Assembly: GCA_003225295.1 (NCBI GenBank)
Contig: QHYZ01000049.1
Coordinates: 78,721 to 142,720, forward strand
Length of the DNA stretch: 64,000 bases
Direction: 5' to 3'
Source: Acidobacteriota bacterium
Lineage (GTDB): Bacteria > Acidobacteriota > Terriglobia > Acidiferrales > UBA7541
Shown: positions 54,206-63,003 of the stretch, piece after piece
Position numbering within the stretch: position 1 is the stretch's first letter
Layout of the letters: each line of letters begins with the position of its first letter
The notes under the pieces: generated by a model
Told to the model about the DNA's origin: nothing
Seen by the model: the letters and a program-made list of their open reading frames with translations, nothing else
Databases searched by the model: none
Position numbers and translations under genes: made by a program

Positions 54206-57200
54206 ATGCGCGTTGCTGGAAGACAGATTGGCCTGGGATTCAGATTCGGCGTAGCGGCACTCGCGCTGCTCATTGACATAGGAGGGTTTTGCGCGGCGAC
54301 CTACGCCCAAGCGGTGGGAGCGGCGCTGTCTGGGCTGGTTACCGACGAAAAGGGCGGAGCCGTGCCGAATGCGACGGTGAGCATCAAGAATGTGGGAACC
54401 GGGGTGGTCCGGGAAGTCAGTACGAATGGGGATGGTTTCTATTCCGCGCCGAACCTGCTTCCCGGTGCTTATGAAGTGCGGGTGATTGCGCCGGGGTTCC
54501 AGTCTTTCGTGCAAAAAGAGATTGGTCTAACTGTGGGAGCGCAGCAGGCTCTGAACATGAGCCTGAAAGTAGGGCAGCTCAACCAGATGGTCGAAGTCAG
54601 TGCGGCGCCGCCGGATGTGCAGACGTCTTCCTCCACCATCAGCTCGACGGTCGATTCGAATACCGTCCGCGAATTACCGCTGAATGGCCGCGACTGGACA
54701 TCACTGGCGGCGCTGGAGCCGGGAGTTTCCAACATTCCGAGTCAAGCAGGAACCGGATTTAGCGCCAACAAAGGGAATCGCGGTTTTGGAAACCAGCTAA
54801 GCAACGGGGGCCATCGCGCCAATGAAAATACCTATCGCGTGAACGGCATAGCCATCAATGACTATTCAAACGGAGCACCTGGCGGTGCATCGGGCCTCAA
54901 CCTGGGCGTCGATGGGATCCAGGAATTTTCCGTTTTAACAAGCGACTACACGGCAGAATACGGGCGGACGTCCGGTGCGGTCATCAACGCCATTACCAAG
55001 AGCGGGACGGACGAATTTCACGGAACGGCATTCTTCTTTGACCGCGACAAAATCTTTGACGCCAAGAATTTCTTCGATCCGGCAGGTCCAATCGCTCCTT
55101 TCCGGCGCGTTCAGTTCGGTGGATCTGCAGGTACCGCGATCGTGAAGGACAAGACCTTTGTCTACGGTACTTATGAAGGTGTGCGGCAGAACAAGCCGGG
55201 ATCCCAAACTATCTTCGTACCCTCTGACGCGACACGTGCCCTTGCGGTTGCGGCGGTTGCGCCTTACCTCAAGCTCTGGCCGGAGGCACCGGCTGGAACC
55301 CCCCTGATCATCGATCCTACGTCCGGCGACACGATCCAGAGGTTCAACGTGGCCCTACCGACGATTTCGAACGAGAACTATTTCACGGGACGAGTAGACC
55401 AGAAGATCTCGGACCAGGACAATCTCTCGGGAAGCTATTTCTGGGATTCCGGTCCGCAATCTCAGCCTGACCCCCTGAAAAACGCCATTCACCAGGTTTT
55501 CTCTCGCCGGCAGATGGCGAACGCCGAGGAGACACATATTTTTAGTCCCGCGTTGGTTAACACGTTTCGTGCAGGTGTGAGCCGTGTGAGAGGTGACATC
55601 AACGGTCCGGTGTCGGGCGATGCCGTGGCGACTGATACTGCTCTCGCGATTGCTCCGGGCGCAATAGGTCCGCCGCAAATTGGAGTACCAGGCGTGCTGA
55701 CTACCGCGATCGGCTTGGGCGGCTTGAACCGCTTCCTGCACCGTTGGACTTCGGGTCAGCTCTACGACGACGCATTCTTGACGCGAGGCACGCACTCGAT
55801 CAAAGTCGGGTTTGCTTTCGAGCGCATGCTATATAACGTGACAGAGAAATTGAGTCCTGACGGTAGGCTGAACAACTATCCAAATCTCGCTGCCCTGTTG
55901 GACAACGCTCCGGACAGACTCAATGCTTTGGCGCCCGGAGGGTCCAACGAGGTGGCGATTCGCGAGAGTTTGTTTGCCGGGTACATCCAGGACGATTGGC
56001 GGTTCCGGCCGAATCTGACGATTAACGTTGGGTTGCGGTACGAACTCACAACGCTGCCGAAGGATGCCAACAACCGGATTCAGGAAATCACGACACTGAC
56101 GAACTGCGCTACGCCGGGCGTCGCACCTGGCCCTAACAGTCCTTGCGGTCCGGTTCACGTCCACGGCTTCATCGCGAACAACCCCACCAGCAAGAACTTC
56201 GAGCCACGGCTTGGTTTCTCCTGGGACCCATTCAAGGATGGGAAGACCGCAGTTCGCGGGGGGTTCAGCATCTTTGATGTGCTACCACTCCCGTATGAAT
56301 TCGGACTCAATACCGCGGCAACTGCTCCTTTCCAAATTATCGGCTTTGACCCCGCCGCAACCCTGGGCGGCGGCATTGACACGAACATCAGTTTTAATCC
56401 GAACAAGATCAGGAACCGGTTTGTAGACCAGAACCCGAAACGAGCGGACATCCTGAACTGGAACTTTAATATTCAACGCGAGGTAACCCGGAGCTGGACG
56501 GCGACCTTCGGCTACGTAGGATCCCGTTCGGTTCACTTGTCGGTCGCCGCCGACGATATCAACCTGGTCCCGCCCGTAATGACCTCTGCCGGGATCATGA
56601 TTCCATCCAATACGTATCAGATCGATCCCAACTGGGCAGGTGCAAACGGTGGCATCACTCCGGGCGCCCCAGGCGGGGCCGGCATTCGCCCCGTGATCTT
56701 TGATGGCGAATCGACTTATCACGGTTTCCAGGCGCAGCTGAAGAAGGCGATGAGCCACGGTTTGCAAGGGCAGTTGTCTTACACGTACGGAAATTGCAAG
56801 GACACCACTTCTGCTCCCGTAACTGGCGACACGTACGTAAACTCCATTGCCGTGCCACTTCTTCTGAGCAAACAGTACAGAATCGGTGCTTGCGATTTCG
56901 ATATAAGAGAAACCGTGGTGGGGACGTTTATTTGGGATGTCCCGGGTCCCAAGTCGGGGACCGCTTCTTACGTGGCGGGAGGATGGGAGCTGGGCACGAT
57001 CCTAACGGCAACTAGCGGCTCGCCCTTCACTGTAACCACCGGTGGAGGCGGAGATCCGCTCAACACCGGCTTTAACGGGGACTTCTCCATGGACTACGCT
57101 GACCTCGTGCCGGGATGCAACCCGATTCACGGCGGAGTGAACTATCTCAACACCAGTTGTTTTACAACGGCTCCCGCTGTGGCTGGCGGAGTGCTCGTGG

Positions 57201-57460
57201 GAAATTCGGGACGCAACAGATTCTATGGACCAGGTCTGAAGACCGTCGATTTCTCGGCGTTCAAGAACTTCAAGTTCACGGAGCAACTGAAGTTGCAGTT
57301 CCGCGCGGAGTTCTTCAACATCCTGAATCATCCTAACTTCGCGGCGCCTAATTTCTTGAATGATGCCAACAATTCGATCGGAAGTTCGAATACCGGTGTA
57401 ATAGGATCTACATCCACCTCCTCAAGGCAGATTCAACTGGGGTTGAAGCTGGTCTGGTAA
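54206..57460 (+). CDS. Oar-like TonB-dependent outer-membrane receptor 3
   Basis: This 1,084-residue protein has a signal peptide (GVAALALLIDIGGFCAATYAQ), a carboxypeptidase-regulatory-like domain (AALSGLVTDEKGGAVPNATV...YSAPNLLPGAYEVRV) and a plug (VRELPLNGRDWTSLAALEPGV, VNGIAINDYSNGAPGG). The barrel ends RQIQLGLKLVW. The start follows AGGAGG closely. The divergent CadC-like regulator and the co-directional carboxylate transporter 30 bases downstream suggest uptake of the same substrate across both membranes. Confidence 0.87.
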   Translation: MRVAGRQIGLGFRFGVAALALLIDIGGFCAATYAQAVGAALSGLVTDEKGGAVPNATVSIKNVGTGVVREVSTNGDGFYSAPNLLPGAYEVRVIAPGFQSFVQKEIGLTVGAQQALNMSLKVGQLNQMVEVSAAPPDVQTSSSTISSTVDSNTVRELPLNGRDWTSLAALEPGVSNIPSQAGTGFSANKGNRGFGNQLSNGGHRANENTYRVNGIAINDYSNGAPGGASGLNLGVDGIQEFSVLTSDYTAEYGRTSGAVINAITKSGTDEFHGTAFFFDRDKIFDAKNFFDPAGPIAPFRRVQFGGSAGTAIVKDKTFVYGTYEGVRQNKPGSQTIFVPSDATRALAVAAVAPYLKLWPEAPAGTPLIIDPTSGDTIQRFNVALPTISNENYFTGRVDQKISDQDNLSGSYFWDSGPQSQPDPLKNAIHQVFSRRQMANAEETHIFSPALVNTFRAGVSRVRGDINGPVSGDAVATDTALAIAPGAIGPPQIGVPGVLTTAIGLGGLNRFLHRWTSGQLYDDAFLTRGTHSIKVGFAFERMLYNVTEKLSPDGRLNNYPNLAALLDNAPDRLNALAPGGSNEVAIRESLFAGYIQDDWRFRPNLTINVGLRYELTTLPKDANNRIQEITTLTNCATPGVAPGPNSPCGPVHVHGFIANNPTSKNFEPRLGFSWDPFKDGKTAVRGGFSIFDVLPLPYEFGLNTAATAPFQIIGFDPAATLGGGIDTNISFNPNKIRNRFVDQNPKRADILNWNFNIQREVTRSWTATFGYVGSRSVHLSVAADDINLVPPVMTSAGIMIPSNTYQIDPNWAGANGGITPGAPGGAGIRPVIFDGESTYHGFQAQLKKAMSHGLQGQLSYTYGNCKDTTSAPVTGDTYVNSIAVPLLLSKQYRIGACDFDIRETVVGTFIWDVPGPKSGTASYVAGGWELGTILTATSGSPFTVTTGGGGDPLNTGFNGDFSMDYADLVPGCNPIHGGVNYLNTSCFTTAPAVAGGVLVGNSGRNRFYGPGLKTVDFSAFKNFKFTEQLKLQFRAEFFNILNHPNFAAPNFLNDANNSIGSSNTGVIGSTSTSSRQIQLGLKLVW

Positions 57461-57490
57461 GAGAGCAGGAACGCCACAGGCGGAGGAACG

Positions 57491-58999
57491 TTGGCAAGCG
57501 GCGGTCCTCCGTCTAAATGGCCTGCATCGAGTTTGCCGCAGATCTTTCAACTGGAGTCGGCGCGCCGATTGGGGCACCAGAACCAAGGTCCGCCTATGCC
57601 GTCCTCCAGCAGACACGCAGGAAGACCGCGGAAGCATGAGAAAGAACTTGAAGTGAATGACCGCCGTACAGTCAATACTGGAGTAGCCGGTCTTGCTACG
57701 GAACGCCTGGCTCTTATGAGCTTCTCAGAAGATCGGAAAACAAAAGTCTGGTCGGTAGTGCGTGTCTCCAGCGGGAATTTTCTGGAGATGTACGACTTCA
57801 TGGTGTTTGGGTATTACGCGACAGCGATTGGGAATGCATTCTTTCCGAGCGGGAATCCATTCTTGTCGCTGATGCTGTCGCTGATGACGTTTGGGGCGGG
57901 ATTCTTGATGAGGCCACTGGGCGCGATTGTGCTCGGGGCCTATGCGGATCATCACGGCCGGCGTGCCGGACTCATTCTGACGCTGACGCTGATGTCGCTG
58001 GGAATCTTTTCGATTGCCTGCACACCTGGGTACGCAACGATCGGGTTTCTGGCTCCACTTCTTGTGTTGATTGGGCGGCTACTGCAGGGATTTTCGGCAG
58101 GCATGGAATTGGGCGGGGTGTCGGTGTATTTGTCGGAGATTGCTACACCGGGGCACAAAGGCTTTTACGTCAGTTGGCAGTCGGGCAGCCAGCAGGTGGC
58201 GGTTATGTTCGCCGCGCTTGTGGGGGTCGTGCTCAGCTCGATTCTGCCGCCCCAGAGTATGGCTGCGTGGGGATGGCGCGTTCCGCTGCTGCTAGGCTGC
58301 GGGATCATACCGTTCTTGTTCCGTTTGAGGCGGTCGCTGCAAGAGACGGATGAGTTTGTGGCGCGGAAGCACCGGCCGACAACCTCGGAAATATTCCGTT
58401 CGCTGACGGCCAACTGGACGGTGGTGGTCATTGGGACGCTGATGGTCACGATGACGACCGTTTCCTTCTACATGATTACGGCTTACACGCCGACGTTTGG
58501 CAACTCGGTGTTGCATCTGGCAAACATTGACAGCCTGGTGGTGACTCTCTGTGTTGGTGCATCCAACCTCTTCTGGCTTCCCCTGATGGGGGCCCTGTCC
58601 GACCGCATAGGGCGGCGACCCTTACTATTCGCTTTCACTATATTGATGCTGGTTACGGCCTATCCGGCGATGCTCTGGCTCGCGCGCGAGCCCTCGTTCA
58701 CTCGCCTTCTGACAGTCGAACTCTGGCTGTCTTTTATCTTCGGCAGCTACAACGGTGCCATGGTTGTCTTCTTGACGGAGATCATGCCGATCGACGTACG
58801 AACCTCCGGATTCTCGCTCGCATATAGTCTGGCCACCGCTGTCTTCGGTGGCTTTACACCAGCGATCAGCACCTATCTCATTCATCGCACGGGGAACCGA
58901 GCGGTTCCTGGATTGTGGTTGTCCTTCGCAGCTGCGTGCGGGCTTCTGGCAGCGCTGTTGGCTAGAACTCAGCAGGAACAGGTTGAAGCTCGCCAGTAG
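57491..58999 (+). CDS. MFS transporter, metabolite:H+ symporter family (citrate/tricarballylate type)
   Basis: This protein of up to 502 residues has about 12 membrane helices and an MHS-family signature: [27 protein letters not shown] in helix 1, [22 protein letters not shown] after helix 2, and [30 protein letters not shown]. Close relatives carry citrate, tricarballylate or other carboxylates with protons. The first 70 codons have no family character, so the real start may be at 57653 or 57716. It is the last intact cargo gene before the integrase relic. Confidence 0.82.
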   Translation: MASGGPPSKWPASSLPQIFQLESARRLGHQNQGPPMPSSSRHAGRPRKHEKELEVNDRRTVNTGVAGLATERLALMSFSEDRKTKVWSVVRVSSGNFLEMYDFMVFGYYATAIGNAFFPSGNPFLSLMLSLMTFGAGFLMRPLGAIVLGAYADHHGRRAGLILTLTLMSLGIFSIACTPGYATIGFLAPLLVLIGRLLQGFSAGMELGGVSVYLSEIATPGHKGFYVSWQSGSQQVAVMFAALVGVVLSSILPPQSMAAWGWRVPLLLGCGIIPFLFRLRRSLQETDEFVARKHRPTTSEIFRSLTANWTVVVIGTLMVTMTTVSFYMITAYTPTFGNSVLHLANIDSLVVTLCVGASNLFWLPLMGALSDRIGRRPLLFAFTILMLVTAYPAMLWLAREPSFTRLLTVELWLSFIFGSYNGAMVVFLTEIMPIDVRTSGFSLAYSLATAVFGGFTPAISTYLIHRTGNRAVPGLWLSFAAACGLLAALLARTQQEQVEARQ

Positions 59000-59049
59000 G
59001 GGAATTTCCTCCTTGGTCCATCGAGCGCCAGAAAATCTGTCGGAGTAAC

Positions 59050-59635
59050 ATCCGCGATCAGAGAAAAGTCACTGGAAGCCCTGCCCGGTCGGTGACGCAC
59101 CGTCGAGAGAATAATACGGCGTTGCGGTTTCTCACTTAAGAAGAGCGAAAAAAGATCCGAAAGGTCATCGAGGCCAACTGGCGTTTGCACCTTCCCGAGC
59201 GAGATCTCGCGCTCTGGTTTGCGGAAGGGCAGTCAGTACAGCCGCACGCTGGACATGGTAGACTTTAGAGTTCGGATGTTGAACGTTCCGCGGACGAAGA
59301 ACGAAGAGCCTATAAACGTCCCGCTAAATAGCTGCGGTTGCCGCCCTGAGGGTTGCGCATAGCCGGGGCGAAGGCAGAGGGCCTATGTTCCAGTCGGCGA
59401 AGACCGGGGAGCCAGTCGAAAATGGGCGGCACGGGTTCGACGACGTAGTGGCCGAAGCGCACATTAAGAACTTTCGTTGGCACGACTTGCGACATACATT
59501 TGCGAGCCGTTTGCGAATGAAAGGCGCTCCGCTGGAAGATATTGCAGACCTGTTGCGGCATAAGAGTTTATGGATGACTAGGCGGTACGCGCATTTGGGT
59601 CCCAACAAGTTGACACCAGTCCAAACGACGCTTCG
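59050..59635 (+). pseudogene. decayed tyrosine-recombinase (integrase) gene at the island's right end
   Basis: Pieces of one integrase catalytic domain can be read in successive frames: SPARSVTHRREN and NNTALRFLT, an in-frame TAA at 59137-59139, then EERKKIRKVIEANWRLHLPERDLAL. After a shift near 59215 comes GLRKGSQYSRTLDMVDF (Arg I) and RTKNEEPINVPLN. A second shift near 59329 leads to AAVAALRVAHSRG and, from 59385, RWHDLRHTFASRL, LRHKSLWMTRRYAHL (His-x-x-Arg, His and Tyr). At least one stop and two frameshifts make it non-functional. It points at the tRNA-Lys 38 bases downstream. Confidence 0.8.
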
Positions 59636-59672
59636 ACTGGTGGCTCTCAAGTTGTTGTGCAGTAACCATTTT

Positions 59673-59747
59673 AGGGGCGTAGCTCAGTGGTAGAGCAGCG
59701 GCCTTTTAAGCCGAAGGTCGTGGGTTCGATCCCCACCGCCCCTACCA
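59673..59747 (+). tRNA. tRNA-Lys (anticodon TTT)
   Basis: The cloverleaf closes well: acceptor AGGGGCG/CGCCCCT, D stem GCTC/GAGC, anticodon loop CTTTTAA (anticodon TTT), T stem GTGGG/CCCAC with TTCGATC, discriminator A and an encoded CCA at 59745-59747. One G-A mismatch occurs at the outer anticodon-stem pair. The gene separates an integrase relic on the left from an intact integrase on the right, so it is an insertion hotspot. Confidence 0.93.
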
Positions 59748-59807
59748 ACATCTCCTTCATAGATAACAGCTTGTGACTTTTCGAGGGGCCACAAGGGGCC
59801 ATTAACG

Positions 59808-60950
59808 TTAGGCGACTTGCGCTGGGAGCACTAAGCGAACGACTTTGCTATTCGCCTCTCTTAGAGCCTTAGGAACGGCCTGCGTGTAGATGTTCATGGT
59901 CGTTCGAACATCTGCATGTCGCAACAGTTCCTGCTGCACCTTGAGATCGACGCCGAGCGCATGAAGTAACGTTGAATGACTGTGTCGAAACGAGTGCCAG
60001 CCGATCCGGCCTATCCCCGCTTTTTCTGCTGCGGGGACGAGCCAGTTTTCCTGAATTCGGCCTGGCCAATACGGTTTTCCTGTTTTCGGGTTCGCGAATA
60101 TCCAGTCTTCGCAGTTCGCAAGCGGGGCCACCCTTGCCTTATGTTGACGAAGTCTCTCCGCAAGCAAACGGTCAAGAGGCATCCATCGGTGAGAGGCCTT
60201 TGTTTTTACGTCCCCTTGCTTCCCGTAGACGTAAGCTTGTCGTACCGCCAAGCGCAGTCCTTCCCAATCGATATCATTCCATCTCAGACCGAGGATCTCG
60301 CTCACTCGTAGTCCCAAACACATCGCCACAATGCACATGGTTCGGAAAGGTTCGGGAATGTTCTCAAGCACTCTACGAAACTCGTCCACGGAAAGTGCCT
60401 TCGGTTCCCGCTGCCTTTTAGAACTGTCTTTCACGCGGACAAGGCTCATGGGATTTAGGTGATAAGGAATCAGCTCCCACCGCATCGCCGCGTTAAACAA
60501 GACGCGCATTAGGTTCTTGAGATGAGACTTGCTCTTCGGCGCCAAATCGAGCTTCTTGAGCCACTCCTCAACAAGCAGGGGTTTGATCTGCTCAATCGGA
60601 GAGTCTCGCCATTTCGGCTCAACGTGATTTTTCAGCCAGCACCGATACCGTGAGGCGGTTGAAGGCCTTTCGGGAATTTCTTCCGCCAGGTACCGGTGGA
60701 TGATTGCACCGAACGAAACAGGTGGTCCGTTTGCCGGCTCTGCGTTCATCGAGAGTAACCAAGACAGAGCGGCCTTGCGTGCCTGGGACTCGTTCGGATA
60801 TTCCTCAACTGTCCCGATGGCTACGCTTCGCCTAATTGAGCTGCCGTCCGGAAGATTTTCCCGATAGCGCAGAACCCACACGTCCGGCCCCTTCTTTCGC
60901 GCTTTCAAACAAACCCAACCAAACTGAACCCGTTGCCGCTTATGTTCCAT
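59808..60950 (-). CDS. tyrosine recombinase / integrase
   Basis: This 380-residue integrase has an N-terminal Arm/SAM-like region (VWVLRYRENLPDGSS), a core-binding domain (about 75-180) and a catalytic domain with CLGLRVSEILGLRW (Arg I), GWHSFRHSHSTLLHALG (His-x-x-Arg), LRHADVRTTMNIYTQ (His and nucleophile Tyr). All catalytic residues are present, so it should be active. It sits 60 bases from the tRNA-Lys 3' end, reading towards it, the standard arrangement for tRNA-targeting elements. It is not the same gene as the relic at 59050. Confidence 0.93.
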   Translation of the reverse strand: MEHKRQRVQFGWVCLKARKKGPDVWVLRYRENLPDGSSIRRSVAIGTVEEYPNESQARKAALSWLLSMNAEPANGPPVSFGAIIHRYLAEEIPERPSTASRYRCWLKNHVEPKWRDSPIEQIKPLLVEEWLKKLDLAPKSKSHLKNLMRVLFNAAMRWELIPYHLNPMSLVRVKDSSKRQREPKALSVDEFRRVLENIPEPFRTMCIVAMCLGLRVSEILGLRWNDIDWEGLRLAVRQAYVYGKQGDVKTKASHRWMPLDRLLAERLRQHKARVAPLANCEDWIFANPKTGKPYWPGRIQENWLVPAAEKAGIGRIGWHSFRHSHSTLLHALGVDLKVQQELLRHADVRTTMNIYTQAVPKALREANSKVVRLVLPAQVA

Positions 60951-61440
60951 CCGATTTCTCCTGGTTTAAGCGGCACGGATGGCAAGACGAATTTATCCGA
61001 GAATGCAGCCAGGCGTCCAGTTCTGATGCACGAAAATACCAGTGACCTCCGATTTGATATCCAGGAAGCCTTCTCGTCCGTGCGTAGCGCTGCAGAGTCT
61101 TGACGTGGATGTTACCCAGCAACTTGGCCGCTTCAGGACTACCAATCAACGGTTCAAAGGCATGCCTTGACTTCTGTGAAGGCCTGAGCGGCGAGGTGAG
61201 AGCCGAACTCTCGCTGACATCTCTTTCCTCCTCCCCTGTGGCCCTGTGTTGTGGCGCGGCACAGGAAGTGGTATTGCAAACCGCCTCGGAACTGTCGATC
61301 GGGGAAGTCGACGGTGCTTCTGGGCTCCCGACATCAACGCACGTGGGATTCGAACGGAGATCTACACCGAGGCGCGAGGCATGCTGTCTTGAGGACGCTG
61401 TATTCTCGCGCACACCGAATTGGGTTGGACGGGGCTTCAT
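60940..61440 (-). CDS. excisionase-like helix-turn-helix protein
   Basis: This protein of up to 166 residues has a C-terminal 60 residues forming a MerR/excisionase-type winged helix (GSPEAAKLLGNIHVKTLQRYARTRRLPGYQIG, then HWYFRASELDAWL). The first 95 residues are low-complexity, and the true start may be further in. It overlaps the integrase start by 11 bases, so it probably controls integrase expression or excision direction. Confidence 0.75.
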   Translation of the reverse strand: MKPRPTQFGVRENTASSRQHASRLGVDLRSNPTCVDVGSPEAPSTSPIDSSEAVCNTTSCAAPQHRATGEEERDVSESSALTSPLRPSQKSRHAFEPLIGSPEAAKLLGNIHVKTLQRYARTRRLPGYQIGGHWYFRASELDAWLHSRINSSCHPCRLNQEKSDGT

Positions 61441-61445
61441 GGTTA

Positions 61446-61694
61446 CTATGCGCTCTTACTGAGGACGCCTCCTTCAGGTTTCTCTTGGTTGCCGTTGTTC
61501 GTGTGTTGGCCTAGCCAGGCTTTGAACTCGTCGTCGCGCTTGAAGAGAAGTTTCAGAGCTTCGGTGATGACGTATGACGTAGACGAATCGATGAACTCTG
61601 CATACCGGTCTAGGTGTGCCTTCACCGACTCCTCGACTCGAGCCTGGATCGTTACTGCCTTGGGTTGTTTGGGTGGTGCCTTGATGATTGCCAT
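61446..61694 (-). CDS. ribbon-helix-helix (CopG-like) DNA-binding protein
   Basis: This 82-residue protein starts at the ATG at 61694 with GGAGG about a dozen bases upstream; the longer frame to 61775 is not family-like. AVTIQARVEESVKAHLDRYAEFIDSSTSYVITEALKLLF matches the ribbon plus two helices of RHH repressors. It ends five bases before the excisionase-like gene. It likely controls plasmid- or element-type functions and may bind the inverted repeat just upstream (61767-61897). Confidence 0.72.
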   Translation of the reverse strand: MAIIKAPPKQPKAVTIQARVEESVKAHLDRYAEFIDSSTSYVITEALKLLFKRDDEFKAWLGQHTNNGNQEKPEGGVLSKSA

Positions 61695-61766
61695 GCTTTC
61701 TTTTGTTCCTCCCTTGCGGTTTTGTACTACGGGCTGTCTTACAACTCCTTTGCTGCTCCCCCTCCG

Positions 61767-61897
61767 CGCGGCCAAAACACGGGCTGCGATTTCTTGAGCA
61801 GCTTGCGGCGGGAGTGACCCCCGAAGCCCGAAGGGATCGGGCCGCGATTTTGCGGCACGATGGGGTCGCTCCCGCCCATCTTAGTGTTTTGGCCGCG
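61767..61897. repeat. large two-tier inverted repeat
   Basis: The outer arms CGCGGCCAAAACAC (61767-61780) and GTGTTTTGGCCGCG (61884-61897) are perfectly complementary over 14 bases. The inner arms GGCGGGAGTGACCCC (61807-61821) and GGGGTCGCTCCCGCC (61862-61876) pair over 15 bases with one mismatch. A GC-rich 40-base loop with smaller hairpins lies in the middle. It occupies the gap between the ribbon-helix-helix gene and the 357-residue gene. Candidate oriT, replication origin or operator. Confidence 0.75.
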
Positions 61898-61929
61898 TCC
61901 CCATTCTTGCCTTGGCCTCACGCATCTGG

Positions 61930-63003
61930 TCATTTCTCCATAGGTTTATCCACTCCTACGGCGAAAACTGACCCGAAAGATCCTCCGAACGTTCCCTCCT
62001 GGCTGTTCTTCACTTCGACTGCCGTGCTTGGGGTTGGTTTCCGCTTCGGGGTCGCTTCAAATAAGCCAATCTGTCCGTCCACCAGCTCGCTTTCGAAGAT
62101 CACTTTGCGCTGTGGTGACAGATCTTGAATTTCCGAGCGGACGTAGTCGTCCGATACGATGCCGTCTCGCCAACTTGGATAGAGTCTCTGGCACCGATGA
62201 CGGGCGTAGCGCTTGTCTGAGAGATGCAGGAACTCGATGTCGTCGGTTGTGAGCTTCCCATATTTCCGGTCGTCCCACAGCTTCTGGAGCCGGAAATAGC
62301 GAAGGATGTCGTCGCCCGGATCTTTCTTCGGAGGGCGGCCGGCGGTGGCCAGAAAGGTTTTCCGAGCAATCTCGAACTGCGTTGGACGAGGCGAAATGTA
62401 GACGAGCCGTACCTCGGAAAGCGCTTCGAAAAGACTTCCATAAGCCAGCAGATGGGTCTTGAAACTGTCCAAGATGCCAAGTCCGGGATCGACGAACGTG
62501 AAGGTAGCCACAGGGGAAGAGAAGGCGCCAGGGAAAAGGAACATAGGGAACTTGTCCACGAAATAGCGCTCGGTCGTTCTGTTGTGAACGGCTCCGGAGT
62601 AACGCTTCTTGGGCAGGAGTTCTTTCGGGATGTCCAGCTGCTGGCAGAAGTGGTTCAGTTTGTCGTCCTCGGTTTCAAGGTATTCGTACTGCAAATTGTG
62701 TTCGAGGGAATGAGCACGGCGGTTGCGAAGATTTTCCCGGTCGATGGCCCGGTACACGATGCGGGAGAATAGGTGGTACACGAAACCATTGCGGAGAAAG
62801 GAACGGCCTGTGGCGTGGCCTTTGGCAAGGAGTTTTTGGGAGAAGGCCATGCTCTTGTCCCCGCTTTTGGTTCCCGTGAATTGCAGAAACTGGCGCATGG
62901 AGAAGTACCCGGAATGTGTGGCCACGAGGTAGAGAAAGCGAGCCTCGTCTTCGGTGTAGCCGAGGCTGCCAAGGTTGGCGAGACTGGATTCAGGAAAGTT
63001 CAT
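61930..63003 (-). CDS. element-borne protein with N-terminal winged-helix-like region
   Basis: This 357-residue protein I do not recognise with certainty. The first 75 residues (TEDEARFLYLVATHSGYFSMRQFLQF...FVYHLFSRIVYRAI) have the helix pattern of the replication-relaxation winged helix. The middle is alpha/beta with FTFVDPGLGILDSFKTHLLAY, and the tail after about residue 300 is polar and low-complexity. Its start overlaps the stop of the upstream gene by ATGA, so they are translated together. Such pairs are likely element maintenance or mobilisation proteins. No catalytic motif is evident. Confidence 0.6.
   Translation of the reverse strand: MNFPESSLANLGSLGYTEDEARFLYLVATHSGYFSMRQFLQFTGTKSGDKSMAFSQKLLAKGHATGRSFLRNGFVYHLFSRIVYRAIDRENLRNRRAHSLEHNLQYEYLETEDDKLNHFCQQLDIPKELLPKKRYSGAVHNRTTERYFVDKFPMFLFPGAFSSPVATFTFVDPGLGILDSFKTHLLAYGSLFEALSEVRLVYISPRPTQFEIARKTFLATAGRPPKKDPGDDILRYFRLQKLWDDRKYGKLTTDDIEFLHLSDKRYARHRCQRLYPSWRDGIVSDDYVRSEIQDLSPQRKVIFESELVDGQIGLFEATPKRKPTPSTAVEVKNSQEGTFGGSFGSVFAVGVDKPMEK

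Larger units (their letters stand above)
20603..59712 (+). mobile_element. putative 39-kb tRNA-Lys-associated genomic island carrying tartrate genes
   Basis: The segment is bounded by a direct repeat: a 39-base tRNA-Lys 5' half at 20603 and the same region of an intact tRNA-Lys at 59674. A ruined tyrosine-recombinase gene lies immediately inside the right boundary. Everything between is catabolic cargo (tartrate enzymes, transporters, TonB receptors, regulators), while the left side is core envelope and hopanoid genes. The integrase is dead and the left repeat has drifted, so the island would be old and fixed. The exact crossover point is not resolved. Confidence 0.6.

Noticed and set aside
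59385..59693. Small intact integrase-like gene
   Set aside because: The same domain continues upstream in other frames across a stop and two frameshifts, and the 3' end of this frame runs into the tRNA; it is a relic.
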